Shown here one piece after another: positions 33,762-42,664 of a stretch of 64,000 nucleotides of DNA. The position numbers and the translations under genes were made by a program. The notes under the pieces are model-generated. The model had not been told where the DNA came from. It did no database searches and saw only the letters and a list, made by a program, of their open reading frames with translations. Positions within the stretch are counted from its first letter, which is position 1. Every line of letters begins with the position of its first letter. The stretch lies in assembly GCF_001440415.1 (NCBI RefSeq), contig NZ_LLYA01000157.1, forward strand, positions 31,476-95,475, read 5' to 3'. Origin of the DNA: Bradyrhizobium retamae. Its GTDB lineage: Bacteria > Pseudomonadota > Alphaproteobacteria > Rhizobiales > Xanthobacteraceae.

Positions 33762-35597
33762 ATGCTTTCGCGTGGCGCTCGCATCGCAGCATTTTTTCTT
33801 GGTGTCTCCGCGATAGCGGTAAGCACCGGCTCCGCCCAGGATCGAAGAGGCCTCGGCGCAGGTGGTGGCCCGGCTGCGCCAGCAGCTCGACCGGCTGCAC
33901 CGCCACCGGCGATGGCCCGCCCGGCGGCACCGCCACCTTCTATGGCCCGGCCAGCAGCACCCCCGGCTATGGCTCGTCCCGCCGCGCCGGCGTTCCGTGC
34001 AGCCCCTCCGGCACAGCGTCCAGCCATGGCCCCGCCTCCGGCGCCGCGTATCGCCGCGCCACCGCGGCCGGCAGCGCCGCGTGTCGTAGCGCCGCGGCCT
34101 GAGATTCATCGTGCCGCGCCGTCGCAGCGACCGGCCATGGCGAGGCAACCGGAGCCGCGTATCACCGCACCGTCGCGGCCGGGCACATCGCCTGTCGCGG
34201 GCGCGTCGCGAAAGGAACAGATCGAAACGCGTGCGCAGCAGCGCGAGCAGCGCCTCCAGCAGCGGCAGCAAATGGTGCAGGAGCGGCAGCGCGATATGCT
34301 GTCGCGCCAGAGCACGGAGCGGCAGAGCCGCATCGATCGCTTGCAGCAGCGCGTCCAGCAATTGCAGTCGCAACAGCCGGAAGGTCTCCGGGCGCAACGC
34401 GAGCAGCAAAGATCGCTGCAGACTCAAAACCGCCTGCTCCAGCGCGAGCAGCGCATCCAGGAACGTGACCAGGCGCGCCTGCAGCGGCTGGGGCCACAGC
34501 CCTCGGCTGAACGATCCGCCTCTGCCGCGGCCGTGCAGGCGGCGGCCCGCGGGCGATTTTCCGCGCAGTTCCGCAGCAATGATGCCCTGCAAGCCCGCGC
34601 GGTGTTGACCGCCCGGGAGAACCGCTGGGCTCCGCGCCACGCCTGGCGGCGCGGCCATCGCGCCGCGTTCGTGGCATGGCTCGGCCCGGTGTTCTGGCCT
34701 TACGCGTATTCCGACATCTTCAATTACACGTTCTGGCCCCACGCCTACGACCCCGGCTATTGGGCGTATGCCTACGACGACTTCGTCGATACGGTGTTTT
34801 GGGGTACGGACAGCCCCTATTCCGCCTATGCCAGATATCCGGAGCCCGGAGCGGCAGTCACCGATTTCCGAGCCAGCAAGCGCGCAAGCGTGAGCCAGCA
34901 GGCGCTCCGGCAAGTGTGCAGAGAACCGGACGAGGGCGTGACCGCCTGGCCGATTGCGTCGATCGTGCGCGCAGTGCAGCCGACGCCCGAGCAGCGCGCC
35001 CTTCTCGACGAATTGAAATCCGCTGCGGCAAAGGCCGCCGATGTGTTCAAGGAATCCTGCGCCGATTCCTATGCGATGACGCCGCCCGGCCGCTTGCGGG
35101 CAATGACGAACCGCGTCAGCGCAACGCTCGACGCGGTGAGGATCGTCCGGCCGGCACTGGAGCAGTTCTATAATTCACTGAATGACGAGCAAAAAGCGCG
35201 CTTCAACGCGCTCGGCCCGAACGTGGGCGAGCGTTCGCAACAGCAACCGCAGCAGGAAGCGAATACGCAAACCGAGCGCTGCGGCGAGCCGAAGTCCAGC
35301 CTCACGCAGCTACCGATTGAGCGAATCGAGGCCGTGATACGTCCGGCAGGCAAACAGAAGGACGCGCTCGATCTCTTGAGCAAGGCGACGAACGACGCGG
35401 TTCAGAAGTTGCAGGCCGCTTGCCCCGACGACGTGCCGCTTACACCGCTCGGACGGCTGGAGGCAATGGAGAAGCGGCTCGACGCCATGCTGCAGGCGGC
35501 CGCGCTGGTGCAGCCGGCTCTGGACGAGTTCTATGCCACACTGAGCAACGAGCAGAAGGCGCGCTTTAATACGATGCCGCAGGTCGCAAGCCAGTGA
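33762..35597 (+). CDS. Secreted protein with Pro/Ala-rich, Gln/Arg coiled-coil and two LTXXQ-type repeats (611 aa)
   Basis: A signal peptide (MLSRGARIAAFFLGVSAIAV, cleavage near GSAQD) is followed by a Pro/Ala-rich region with repeated AAPPPAMARP-like units (about 26-140), a Gln/Arg-rich predicted coiled coil (about 145-260), an aromatic segment (FWPYAYSDIFNYTFWPHAYD), and two C-terminal helical repeats that each end alike (LNDEQKARFNALG and LSNEQKARFNTMP). The repeats resemble the LTXXQ/Spy-CpxP type of periplasmic chaperone. Repeat 1 begins at the CREPDEG and repeat 2 at the CGEPKSS cysteine. Probably a periplasmic or envelope stress protein. Confidence 0.78.
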   Translation: MLSRGARIAAFFLGVSAIAVSTGSAQDRRGLGAGGGPAAPAARPAAPPPAMARPAAPPPSMARPAAPPAMARPAAPAFRAAPPAQRPAMAPPPAPRIAAPPRPAAPRVVAPRPEIHRAAPSQRPAMARQPEPRITAPSRPGTSPVAGASRKEQIETRAQQREQRLQQRQQMVQERQRDMLSRQSTERQSRIDRLQQRVQQLQSQQPEGLRAQREQQRSLQTQNRLLQREQRIQERDQARLQRLGPQPSAERSASAAAVQAAARGRFSAQFRSNDALQARAVLTARENRWAPRHAWRRGHRAAFVAWLGPVFWPYAYSDIFNYTFWPHAYDPGYWAYAYDDFVDTVFWGTDSPYSAYARYPEPGAAVTDFRASKRASVSQQALRQVCREPDEGVTAWPIASIVRAVQPTPEQRALLDELKSAAAKAADVFKESCADSYAMTPPGRLRAMTNRVSATLDAVRIVRPALEQFYNSLNDEQKARFNALGPNVGERSQQQPQQEANTQTERCGEPKSSLTQLPIERIEAVIRPAGKQKDALDLLSKATNDAVQKLQAACPDDVPLTPLGRLEAMEKRLDAMLQAAALVQPALDEFYATLSNEQKARFNTMPQVASQ

Positions 35598-35633
35598 CCG
35601 AAACATGCCGGCATCCTTCTTGACGAGGATCGA

Positions 35634-36098
35634 ATGAGGCAATCGCACTTTATCATGCGGCTCGCCCGGCCAACATCCAGCCGGCGAGATGCAGGTTTGA
35701 GGCACGGTCGGACGTTCCTGATAGGCGTGTTGAGCGGACTGGCGTATATGCTTGCTTCGCCTTCCGCCCTGCCCCAGGCGCCGCAAGGCGCGGAGGGCGT
35801 CTCAGGACAACAGGCGTTCAACAACGCCTGTCGGACGTGCCACATCATGAGAGAGGGCGACAATCGGCTGGGTCCCAACCTGCACAAGATTATCGGACGG
35901 AAAGCTGGATCGCTACCAGACTATGGGTTTTCCAGCGCAATGAAGGAGGCAGGATTCGTCTGGGACGAGGAGAAGCTCGATCGCTTCATTGCCAACCCCG
36001 ATGAGGTCGTGCCCGGCAACAGCATGAAGCCGTATGGTGGCCTCTCATCGAGCGAGGATAGAAAAAAGATCATCGCCTTCCTTGCTCAATCACGCTAA
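35634..36098 (+). CDS. Class I c-type cytochrome (154 aa)
   Basis: A basic N-terminus and hydrophobic segment (TFLIGVLSGLAYMLASPSA) form a signal sequence or anchor. The heme-attachment motif CRTCH and the distal methionine in GNSMKPYGG identify a class I, cytochrome c2/c550-like electron carrier of the periplasm. ATG 35634 gives a long basic leader (MRQSHFIMRLARPTSSRRDA); a shorter start at a later in-frame Met is possible. It follows the LTXXQ gene by 36 bases. Confidence 0.88.
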   Translation: MRQSHFIMRLARPTSSRRDAGLRHGRTFLIGVLSGLAYMLASPSALPQAPQGAEGVSGQQAFNNACRTCHIMREGDNRLGPNLHKIIGRKAGSLPDYGFSSAMKEAGFVWDEEKLDRFIANPDEVVPGNSMKPYGGLSSSEDRKKIIAFLAQSR

Positions 36099-36292
36099 CG
36101 CCGCAAGATGGCTACCCGCGCCGCTCGAAGCGCTGCGAAGTCGGCCGAATCTAGTCGCGCCAACAAGGGACGTTCGAGCACTAACCCCACGCCAGATAAC
36201 TGAGGCCGGCGCCGTGCAGTGGCCACCACGTTTGAATTCTGAACTACCAAACTCCCCGCAAACCTGATCGAAGACGATCCACAGGAGACGTT
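36099..36292. other. 194-base gap with no recognisable gene
   Basis: Only the GNAT gene leader, with AGGAG at 36283-36287, can be assigned. I see no terminator, repeat or coding sequence. Confidence 0.5.
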
Positions 36293-36841
36293 GTGTGCCG
36301 CATCGCTACTCGGTATGTCTCTACCATGGTGCCAATGCTAGAAACGCCACGTCTGTGCATGCGTCCCCGGAGCGCAGCCGACATCGATTCCTACGTTGCC
36401 ATGGACAGGGACATCGAAGTTCGGCGCTTTATCACGCCTGAGTTTCGGGACAATTTTGACGTCACCCGGTACCAAGATTCGCTGCGCGAGCGTTTGGCTT
36501 TCGATCCGGGAAAAGGACTTGGATGGTGGACGCTCCGCAGATCTGACGACGGCTCGTTCTTGGGCATGGCCCTACTTATCCCACTGGCGCTGGAAGGCCC
36601 CGAAATCGAAATAGGCTGGCGACTGCCAAGGGCTGCATGGGGTAGCGGTTACGCCACAGAAGCTGCCTTTCGCGTCGTTCAGTACGCGAGCGATGAACTC
36701 GGGTTGGAAGAGATCATCGCCTGCATTAATCCGGAGAACGAAAGGTCCGTACGAGTCGCGAATAAACTCGGCTTCCTGCCAGATGGTCGTAAGAAGGCTT
36801 ATGGAACGGAGTTTGACTGTTATCGGCTACGATTGAATTAG
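36293..36841 (+). CDS. GNAT-family N-acetyltransferase, RimJ/RimL type (182 aa)
   Basis: Begins a typical Acetyltransf_3 pattern, LETPRLCMRPRSAADIDSYV, and has WRLPRAAWGSGYATEAAFRV (acetyl-CoA loop) and the late block IACINPENERSVRVANKLGF. The GTG at 36293 has AGGAG five bases upstream and is preferred to the in-frame ATG at 36326. Lower GC content than its neighbours in places (for example AATTAG at the end) hints at a more recent acquisition. The substrate is unknown. Confidence 0.82.
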   Translation: MCRIATRYVSTMVPMLETPRLCMRPRSAADIDSYVAMDRDIEVRRFITPEFRDNFDVTRYQDSLRERLAFDPGKGLGWWTLRRSDDGSFLGMALLIPLALEGPEIEIGWRLPRAAWGSGYATEAAFRVVQYASDELGLEEIIACINPENERSVRVANKLGFLPDGRKKAYGTEFDCYRLRLN

Positions 36842-36937
36842 TCGGGCAATCCCGGTCGGTTCTCGGCCCATCGGGACATTCGCAGCTTCGAGCGGTTCGC
36901 GGCGCTCGAAGGGCAGACTGGACTTGACCGAAATGCG

Positions 36938-37318
36938 CTAATTGCCTGCAGTGTTGAAGCGGGAAAGGTCGCAATCCCGTTCGGCATATCTCACGCGCCG
37001 CAGGCCCTCGCGGTCTTCGACCACGGTCGGCCGGCAGCGTTCGCTCCAGGCAGCCTGGGCGGCTTCATCGGCTTTCAGTTCTTCCGCCGTCCGGGGCGTG
37101 ATCTTTACGGTGCCACGGCTGCCGACGTAGAAATTGGTTTGCTGGCTGGGAAGCAGCGGCGCGCCCGAGGCAATGGCCGCGGCCTTGGCATCCGCTGCGG
37201 CCCGCGCCGTGCGGGCGGCCTGGGCGGCATCTGCGGCATGGCCGTGGTCCATCGCGAATTGCGCGGACGCGGACGATACCGAAGCGACGACGATCGAGAC
37301 TGCGATGAAGACGCGCAT
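36938..37318 (-). CDS. Small secreted protein with C-terminal paired-Cys motif (126 aa)
   Basis: Signal peptide MRVFIAVSIVVASVSSASAQ, then an Ala-rich helix (HAADAAQAARTARAAADAKA), and a C-terminal block WSERCRPTVVEDREGLRRVR followed by YAERDCDLSRF. The block is shared with the next gene (37505-37798), where it reads WEAFCKPKRTYDNEGVVRLV then YARKGCEFGRS. Both cysteines and the spacing are kept. I do not recognise a named family. ATG 37318 is chosen for its signal peptide. Confidence 0.7.
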   Translation of the reverse strand: MRVFIAVSIVVASVSSASAQFAMDHGHAADAAQAARTARAAADAKAAAIASGAPLLPSQQTNFYVGSRGTVKITPRTAEELKADEAAQAAWSERCRPTVVEDREGLRRVRYAERDCDLSRFNTAGN

Positions 37319-37474
37319 GGACACTGCCCCTTGATGAATGCGTCCGTCAGGAATGACCGACAAGCATTGAGGCGGCGTAAAGCTGTGTGACTAACCGGAT
37401 CGCAATTTGGTCGATAAAGGTTTAGCGGTCGTTCGGGCGCGCATTGCCCGTTCATCGAGCTGTGGTGCTCGGAA

Positions 37475-37499
37475 TTCTCCCCGCTCGCTGCGAGGAGAA
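37475..37499. repeat. Stem-loop downstream of a small secreted protein gene
   Basis: TTCTCC (37475-37480) and GGAGAA (37494-37499) enclose CCGCTCGCTGCGA, which contains CTCGCTGCGAG. It lies just 3' of the minus-strand gene at 37505 and could end its transcript, though no T-tract is seen. Confidence 0.4.
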
Positions 37500-37504
37500 G
37501 CGTG

Positions 37505-37798
37505 CTACTCGCTGCGGCCGAACTCGCAGCCCTTGCGGGCGTACACCAGGCGGACGACACCTTCGTTGTCGTAGGTGCGTTTCGGCTTGCAGAACGCTTC
37601 CCACTTCTCGATGCTGGCGCGCCTTGCCTTTGCGTCTTCCTGATCCTGCGCCTCGCTGCGCACCGGATCGTCCAGATAGGACGTCGTGCATACCCTGCCG
37701 TGGAACTTGCTGTAGGTGCAGCGTTCCACGACCTGCCAGGCCTGCGCCGACGTCGACGACAGCAGGACCAGCGTCGCAATTGCGTAAAGGATCTTCAT
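37505..37798 (-). CDS. Small secreted protein, paralogue of the neighbour at 36938 (97 aa)
   Basis: Signal peptide MKILYAIATLVLLSSTSAQA; the mature part has a first Cys pair (RCTYSKFHGRVC) and the C-terminal motif W-x-x-x-C-[RK]-P...EG-x-x-R-x-x-YA-x-x-x-C shared with the 126-residue neighbour. The Ala-rich helix of that neighbour is absent. Start at ATG 37798 or at ATG 37810 (adds MSDN); neither has a strong ribosome-binding site. Function unknown; likely periplasmic with one or two disulfides. Confidence 0.68.
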   Translation of the reverse strand: MKILYAIATLVLLSSTSAQAWQVVERCTYSKFHGRVCTTSYLDDPVRSEAQDQEDAKARRASIEKWEAFCKPKRTYDNEGVVRLVYARKGCEFGRSE

Positions 37799-37810
37799 GT
37801 TGTCGCTCAT

Positions 37811-38032
37811 CGCTCGAGGAGACTTTCTCCGTGCGACTAGCTAGCGCCGGAGTTTATCGAGGCGCAACGGTAACCCTTTGTTAATCTAAATACCCGCGGA
37901 AAAGGTTAAATCTGGAACCGCGCGCTGTCTCTTCACGCGACACTATCACAACCAGAACGCGCGGCAGTTCACATACGAGACAACATCGTCCGTCATTGAG
38001 ACAGCGGAACAAGCGTCTTCGCGTGACCGCTG
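37811..38032. other. 222-base gap
   Basis: AT-richer than the surroundings (GTTAATCTAAAT near 37880). It should hold the promoter of the small secreted gene and the 3' end of the TIM-barrel operon. No gene, clear terminator or repeat was identified. Confidence 0.4.
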
Positions 38033-38896
38033 CTAGACCACCGTCCGATGCCGCGCGATGCAGGTCTGCAGGACCTCGTCCATCGGCCTTGTCCACCACT
38101 CGCTGGAGAAGATTTCGATCTCGGAATAGCCGGCAAAGCCCTGCGCCTCGACCGCTGATCGCACAGATGTGATGTCGATGACGCCGTCGCCCATCATGCC
38201 GCGGTCGTTGAGGATGTCTTTCGTCGGCACCAGCCAGTCGCAGACGTGAAACGCCAGCAGGCGATCTTTTCCCGCGCGCGCAATCTGCGGCATCAATTCC
38301 GGGTCCCACCAGATGTGATAGACGTCGAGCGCAACGCCGAGCGCGCCGGTGCGCTGCGGATCGAGCTGATCGCAGATGTCCAGCGCCTGCTTCGTCGTGT
38401 TCACGCAGGCACGGTCGGCGGCGTAGGCCGGATGCAAGGGCTCGATCGCGAGCGGCATGTTGGCCTCTCTCGCGTATTCCAGCATTTCCGCGATCGCGTC
38501 ATGAACCTGCGTACGTGCAGCCGCAATGTCCTTCGAGGCGGCGCTTCCCGGCCGCGAATATTGCGGCAGGCCGCCGACGACCAGCACGATGCACGGCGCA
38601 CCCAGCGCCTTGGCTTCGTCCACCGCGCGACGATTGTCGTCGCGCGCTTCGATGCGATGCGCCGCATCCGCCGTGAACATGCCGCCGCGGCAATAGCCGG
38701 ACAACTCAAGGCCGGCGTCGCGCACGGCCCGCACTGCGCGGTCGAGGCCGATGGCCGCAACCTGGTCGCGCCAGGGATCGATGGCGCGGATGCTATGCCG
38801 CGAGCAAGCATCGATGATGGCAACAAGGTCGCCCTGCTTGCGGACGGTCGCCGTGTTCAGCGACAGCCAGCGATGATCGCTCGAGAAATCACGCAT
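38033..38896 (-). CDS. Sugar phosphate isomerase/epimerase-type TIM-barrel protein (287 aa)
   Basis: AP_endonuc_2/xylose-isomerase-like TIM barrel. Probable metal ligands are Glu in AIEPLHP, Asp in GVALDVYHIWWDP, His in LAFHVCDW and Glu in YSEIEIFSSEW. It starts with ATG at 38896, whose A is also the last base of the upstream DUF993 stop (TGATG), so translation is coupled. It is the last gene of a four-enzyme cassette and is likely to isomerise or epimerise a keto-sugar or keto-acid intermediate. The exact substrate is unknown. Confidence 0.82.
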   Translation of the reverse strand: MRDFSSDHRWLSLNTATVRKQGDLVAIIDACSRHSIRAIDPWRDQVAAIGLDRAVRAVRDAGLELSGYCRGGMFTADAAHRIEARDDNRRAVDEAKALGAPCIVLVVGGLPQYSRPGSAASKDIAAARTQVHDAIAEMLEYAREANMPLAIEPLHPAYAADRACVNTTKQALDICDQLDPQRTGALGVALDVYHIWWDPELMPQIARAGKDRLLAFHVCDWLVPTKDILNDRGMMGDGVIDITSVRSAVEAQGFAGYSEIEIFSSEWWTRPMDEVLQTCIARHRTVV

Positions 38897-40089
38897 CAGG
38901 GTTCGATGCCGCGCATTGCCAGCACCGTCTTCATGCGCCGCGTTGCCAGTTCAGGGTTGGACAGGAGACCCGCCTTGTCAGCCAGCCGAAACAGTTCGGC
39001 CAGATGCAGCGTCGAGCGCGTGCTCTCCTGCCCGCCGACCATGGTGAAATGATCCTGGTGGCCGTTGAGATAGGCCATGAACACGATGCCGGTCTTGTAG
39101 AACCGCGTCGGCGCCTTGAAGATATGCCGCGACAGCGGCACCGTCGGCCCCAGTATGTCATGGAAACCGGCCTCGTCGCCGGCAGCCAGCCGCGACAGCG
39201 CGTAGGAAGCCGCCGGCGCGATGGCATCGAAGATGCCGAGCAGCGCATGCGAAAATCCTTGCGCGTCGCCCGCGATCAGTTCGGCGTAGTTGAAATCGTC
39301 GCCGGTATACATTTTGACGTTCTTGTCCAGCCGCCGGCGCATGTCGATCTCGCGCTGCTTATCGAGCAGCGAGACTTTTACGCCATCGACCTTGGCGGCA
39401 TTGGCGTTGATGATGGCAACCGCCGTATCCATCGCCTTGTCGAGATCGGCCGTTCCCCAATAGCCCGACAGCGCCGGGTCGAACATATCGCCGAGCCAGT
39501 GGATGATCACGGGCTCGCGAACCTGTGACAGCACCCTGTTGTAGACCTTTGCATAGTCGTCGGCGCTGCGGCCAAGCTTTGCCAATGCGCGCGAGGCCAT
39601 CAGGATGATGCGGCCACCTGCCTTCTCGACCGCCGCGCTCTGTTCCTCATAGGCGCGGATCACGTCGTCGATCGATTTTGCGTCTTCCACCGCGAGGTGA
39701 TCGGTTCCGGCGCCGGAAAACACCAGCGCATTGTCCTTCGCTTTCGCAGCCTTTACCGAACGCCGGATCAGTTCCAGCGAAGTCGGCCAATCCAGTCCCA
39801 TGCCGCGCTGCGCGGTGTCCATCGCTTCGGCAACGCCAAGGCCGAGATCCCAGACATACTCGCGAAACGCGATGGTGCGGTCCCAGTCGATGGCGGATGT
39901 CAGCCACGGGTCGTTGTCGGCGAGTGGGTCCGCCACCACATGGGCAGCAGAAAACGCCACGCGGTTGAGCACACCTTCAAGCTTCGCCGGAAACGTCCGC
40001 GATGCCGCCAGGCGATAATCCTCGATTTTGCGATCCGCCGTCGGCAGCTTCAGCGATAGCGACGACATCGGCAGGACTGGCTTGTTCAT
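38896..40089 (-). CDS. DUF993 family protein, aldolase-like TIM barrel (397 aa)
   Basis: Matches DUF993 as I remember it: SAAHVVADPLADNDPW near the N-terminus, REPVIIHWLGDMFDPALSGY, and a Lys in DGVKVSLLDKQREIDM. The family is often described as dihydrodipicolinate-synthase-like, which would suit a Schiff-base aldolase or dehydratase, but no reaction is established to my knowledge. ATG 40089 has GGAGG seven bases upstream. It is 12 bases from the Gfo/Idh gene and overlaps the TIM-barrel gene by one base. Confidence 0.82.
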   Translation of the reverse strand: MNKPVLPMSSLSLKLPTADRKIEDYRLAASRTFPAKLEGVLNRVAFSAAHVVADPLADNDPWLTSAIDWDRTIAFREYVWDLGLGVAEAMDTAQRGMGLDWPTSLELIRRSVKAAKAKDNALVFSGAGTDHLAVEDAKSIDDVIRAYEEQSAAVEKAGGRIILMASRALAKLGRSADDYAKVYNRVLSQVREPVIIHWLGDMFDPALSGYWGTADLDKAMDTAVAIINANAAKVDGVKVSLLDKQREIDMRRRLDKNVKMYTGDDFNYAELIAGDAQGFSHALLGIFDAIAPAASYALSRLAAGDEAGFHDILGPTVPLSRHIFKAPTRFYKTGIVFMAYLNGHQDHFTMVGGQESTRSTLHLAELFRLADKAGLLSNPELATRRMKTVLAMRGIEP

Positions 40090-40101
40090 GCTTAAGCCTC
40101 C

Positions 40102-41253
40102 TCACACCTTGATCGGGGCAACGTCGATCCAGCGCCGCTCGCGCCAGCTCTGCAGCGCGCACTCGGCAAGCTGCACGCCCTTGGCGCCTTCCAGCAGCGT
40201 GTATTTGTAGGGCGCGTCCTCGCAGACATGGCGGATGAACATCTCCCACTGCTCCTTGAAGCCGTTGTCGTAGACAACGTTGTCGGGAACTTTCTGCCAG
40301 TCGGCGTAGAAATCGTGGGTGCGCTTCTCGTCCGGATTCCACACCGGCCGCGGCGTCGCCTGGCGCGCCTGGATCACGCAGTCGGTCAGGCCCGCCACCG
40401 CCGAGCCGTGCGTGCCGTCGACCTGGAAGGTCACGAGATCGTCGCGGTAGACGCGCGTCACCCAACTCATGTTGATATGCGCGATCACGCCGCCCTTGAG
40501 GCGGAAGGTGGCATAGGCAGAGTCGTCGGCGGTCGCCGTGTACTTCTTGCCCTTTTCGTCGAAACGTTCGGGGATGTCGGTGGTGCCGAGGCAGGAGATG
40601 CTCTCGACCTCGCCGAAGAGATTGTCGAGCACATAGCGCCAGTGGCAGACCATGTCGAGAATGATGCCACCGCCGTCCTCGCTGCGGTAATTCCACGACG
40701 GCCGCTGCGCTTCCTGCCAGCCACCCTCGAATACCCAATAGCCGAACTCGCCGCGCACCGAGAGCATGCGGCCGAAGAAGCCGGAATCGCGCAGGAAGGC
40801 GAGCTTCTTCAGGCCCGGCAGGAACAGCTTGTCCTGCACCGTGCCATGCTTGACGCCCTTGGCGTTGGCCAGCTTCAGCACCGCGACCGCCTCTTCCAGA
40901 TTGGTCGCGATCGGCTTTTCACAATAGACGTGTTTGCCGGCCTCGATCGCCTGGGTCAGCAGCGAGGGGCGCGCCTGCGTGGTCGCGGCGTCGAAGAAGA
41001 TGCTATCGTCCTTCGCGGCCAGCGCCTTGTCGAGATCGGTCGACCAACGCTCCACGTTGAAGCGCTTCGCAAGACGCTCGACCTTGTCCGCATCGCGGCC
41101 GATCAGGATCGGGTCGGGCAGCATGCGGTCGCCGTTCGACAGCAGCACGCCGCCCTGGTCGCGGATCGCGATGATGGAGCGGACCAAATGCTGGTTGAGT
41201 CCCATCCGGCCGGTCACGCCGTTCATGATCAGGCCGAGGCGTTTGGTCGTCAT
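40102..41253 (-). CDS. Gfo/Idh/MocA-family oxidoreductase (383 aa)
   Basis: NAD(P)-dependent sugar/polyol dehydrogenase type. The Rossmann start is GLIMNGVTGRMGLNQHLVRS, with an unusual glycine pattern in place of the classical GxGxxG. The family motif EKP appears in HVYCEKPIA, and the GGGIILDMVCHWRY block holds the candidate catalytic His. It starts in an ATGA overlap with the enolase-superfamily gene and ends 12 bases before the DUF993 gene, so the four enzymes are made together. Confidence 0.88.
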   Translation of the reverse strand: MTTKRLGLIMNGVTGRMGLNQHLVRSIIAIRDQGGVLLSNGDRMLPDPILIGRDADKVERLAKRFNVERWSTDLDKALAAKDDSIFFDAATTQARPSLLTQAIEAGKHVYCEKPIATNLEEAVAVLKLANAKGVKHGTVQDKLFLPGLKKLAFLRDSGFFGRMLSVRGEFGYWVFEGGWQEAQRPSWNYRSEDGGGIILDMVCHWRYVLDNLFGEVESISCLGTTDIPERFDEKGKKYTATADDSAYATFRLKGGVIAHINMSWVTRVYRDDLVTFQVDGTHGSAVAGLTDCVIQARQATPRPVWNPDEKRTHDFYADWQKVPDNVVYDNGFKEQWEMFIRHVCEDAPYKYTLLEGAKGVQLAECALQSWRERRWIDVAPIKV

Positions 41254-42653
41254 ACTGCTTTCTCCAAAGGAATTCTGGCTGTGGGCTGCGCGAGCGGCGA
41301 CATCGCGGACCAGTCCGGATGCGTGGCGGTGGCGAAGCCTGGGGTGGTCAGTGATCCCGTCAGGAGATCGCCGTCGTGGATCGCGAGACGAATTTTATTG
41401 CCGTCGCGGACGTAGAGATCGGGATGGCCCGCGAGAAACGCCTCCGCCTCCGCGGCCGGCGTGTCGCCAAAGCCATCGACGTAATGGTGGCCGTTGCGCT
41501 CGGCGTGGGTGACGCCGATCAGTGCACCGAGCGCGAGGTCCTGCTGCACGGCGAGGCCCGCCTGGCAGGTCAGGTCCTCACCGGCGATGAAGCATTTCTC
41601 ACCGGCGGCACTCCATCTGGCCGCGCGCGTAGCATTGATGATGGACTTGTAGATGCCCTTGCAGGATTTCGAGGAGATGCCGCGATAGCCGAGCGCCCGC
41701 GTCACCGGGAAGGCGTCGTAGGAATCGTCAGCCTCGTCGACGATGAAATCTCGCCGCGCCAGCGCGCCGAGCGGCGATTGCCGCGTAATGTCGCGTGGCA
41801 TCGGCTGCTCGATGTAGAGGAGCTTTTGCGCGATCGGCCGCAGCGCCGCATCGCGGTCGAGCCGTTCGACAAGCGCATTCAATGCAGTGAGGTCGGCGTA
41901 CTGTTCATTGGCGTCGAGCGTGACACGATAATCGTACGACAGCGTCGCCAGTTCATTGCCGATCCGCATCAGCCGATCGGCATCGTGCGCGGGGTCGCCA
42001 TTTAGCTTGAGCTTGAAGTAGCGCGCGCCGGCGTTTTCTCTGATATCGGCAACGCCGCCCTCGCCTTCGACCTTGTCGTCCATGCCAACCGTATGCCGGA
42101 TCGCGACGCGCTCCAGCCGCTTCCGGCCTGCGAGAAAGCGCGACACGTCATCATCGCCGAGATCGCGCGACAGGCGTGCATCCACGCCGGCGATGTTGTT
42201 GGCCATGCCGTCGAAGAAGCCGGTTCCCGTGCAACGCAGCAGCGCGTCGAGAATCGCCTTGTCGATCTCGGCCGGTCCGTAGCCCGCCGCCAGCGGCGGA
42301 ATGTCTTCTCGTGCGCAGGCTTCGATCTGCGCGCCGATGCAGGCCGCATGCAGGCCGAACGCAGTCTCGAAGCCGGAATGCGCCAGATAGATGCCGCGCG
42401 CGATCAGAAGCGAGCAACGCAGCTCCTCGACTGTCTGATCTGGCGCGAGATGTGGCCGCTTGTCGAACCACTTTGGAACCAAGAACTCGGCGCTCGCGCC
42501 GACAGCCCTGCTCTTGCCTTCGACCTCGATCTCGACGCGCACAAAGGCCTGCGGCGTTGCATTGATGGCGACCGCGCCGAACCGGAACGGCCGGGCGAAG
42601 GTGACCGGACGTTCGAAAAAGGAGATGTCTCGTACGGCCAAGCGTAACGGCAT
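41250..42653 (-). CDS. Enolase-superfamily (mandelate racemase/muconate lactonising-like) protein (467 aa)
   Basis: The C-terminal barrel has a KxK pair in YFKLKLNG, Asp in VTLDANEQY, Glu in YIEQPMPRD, Asp/Glu in FIVDEADDSYDAF and Lys in SSKSCKG, the layout of MLE/epimerase-like members. At 467 residues it is longer than most (about 360-450), with inserted segments around GMANNIAGVDARLSRDLGDD. Likely reactions are dehydration or epimerisation of a sugar acid or amino-acid derivative. It directly follows the ABC ATPase (11-base gap), linking the importer to the pathway. Confidence 0.82.
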   Translation of the reverse strand: MPLRLAVRDISFFERPVTFARPFRFGAVAINATPQAFVRVEIEVEGKSRAVGASAEFLVPKWFDKRPHLAPDQTVEELRCSLLIARGIYLAHSGFETAFGLHAACIGAQIEACAREDIPPLAAGYGPAEIDKAILDALLRCTGTGFFDGMANNIAGVDARLSRDLGDDDVSRFLAGRKRLERVAIRHTVGMDDKVEGEGGVADIRENAGARYFKLKLNGDPAHDADRLMRIGNELATLSYDYRVTLDANEQYADLTALNALVERLDRDAALRPIAQKLLYIEQPMPRDITRQSPLGALARRDFIVDEADDSYDAFPVTRALGYRGISSKSCKGIYKSIINATRAARWSAAGEKCFIAGEDLTCQAGLAVQQDLALGALIGVTHAERNGHHYVDGFGDTPAAEAEAFLAGHPDLYVRDGNKIRLAIHDGDLLTGSLTTPGFATATHPDWSAMSPLAQPTARIPLEKAV

Positions 42654-42664
42654 CGGGCCAGCTT

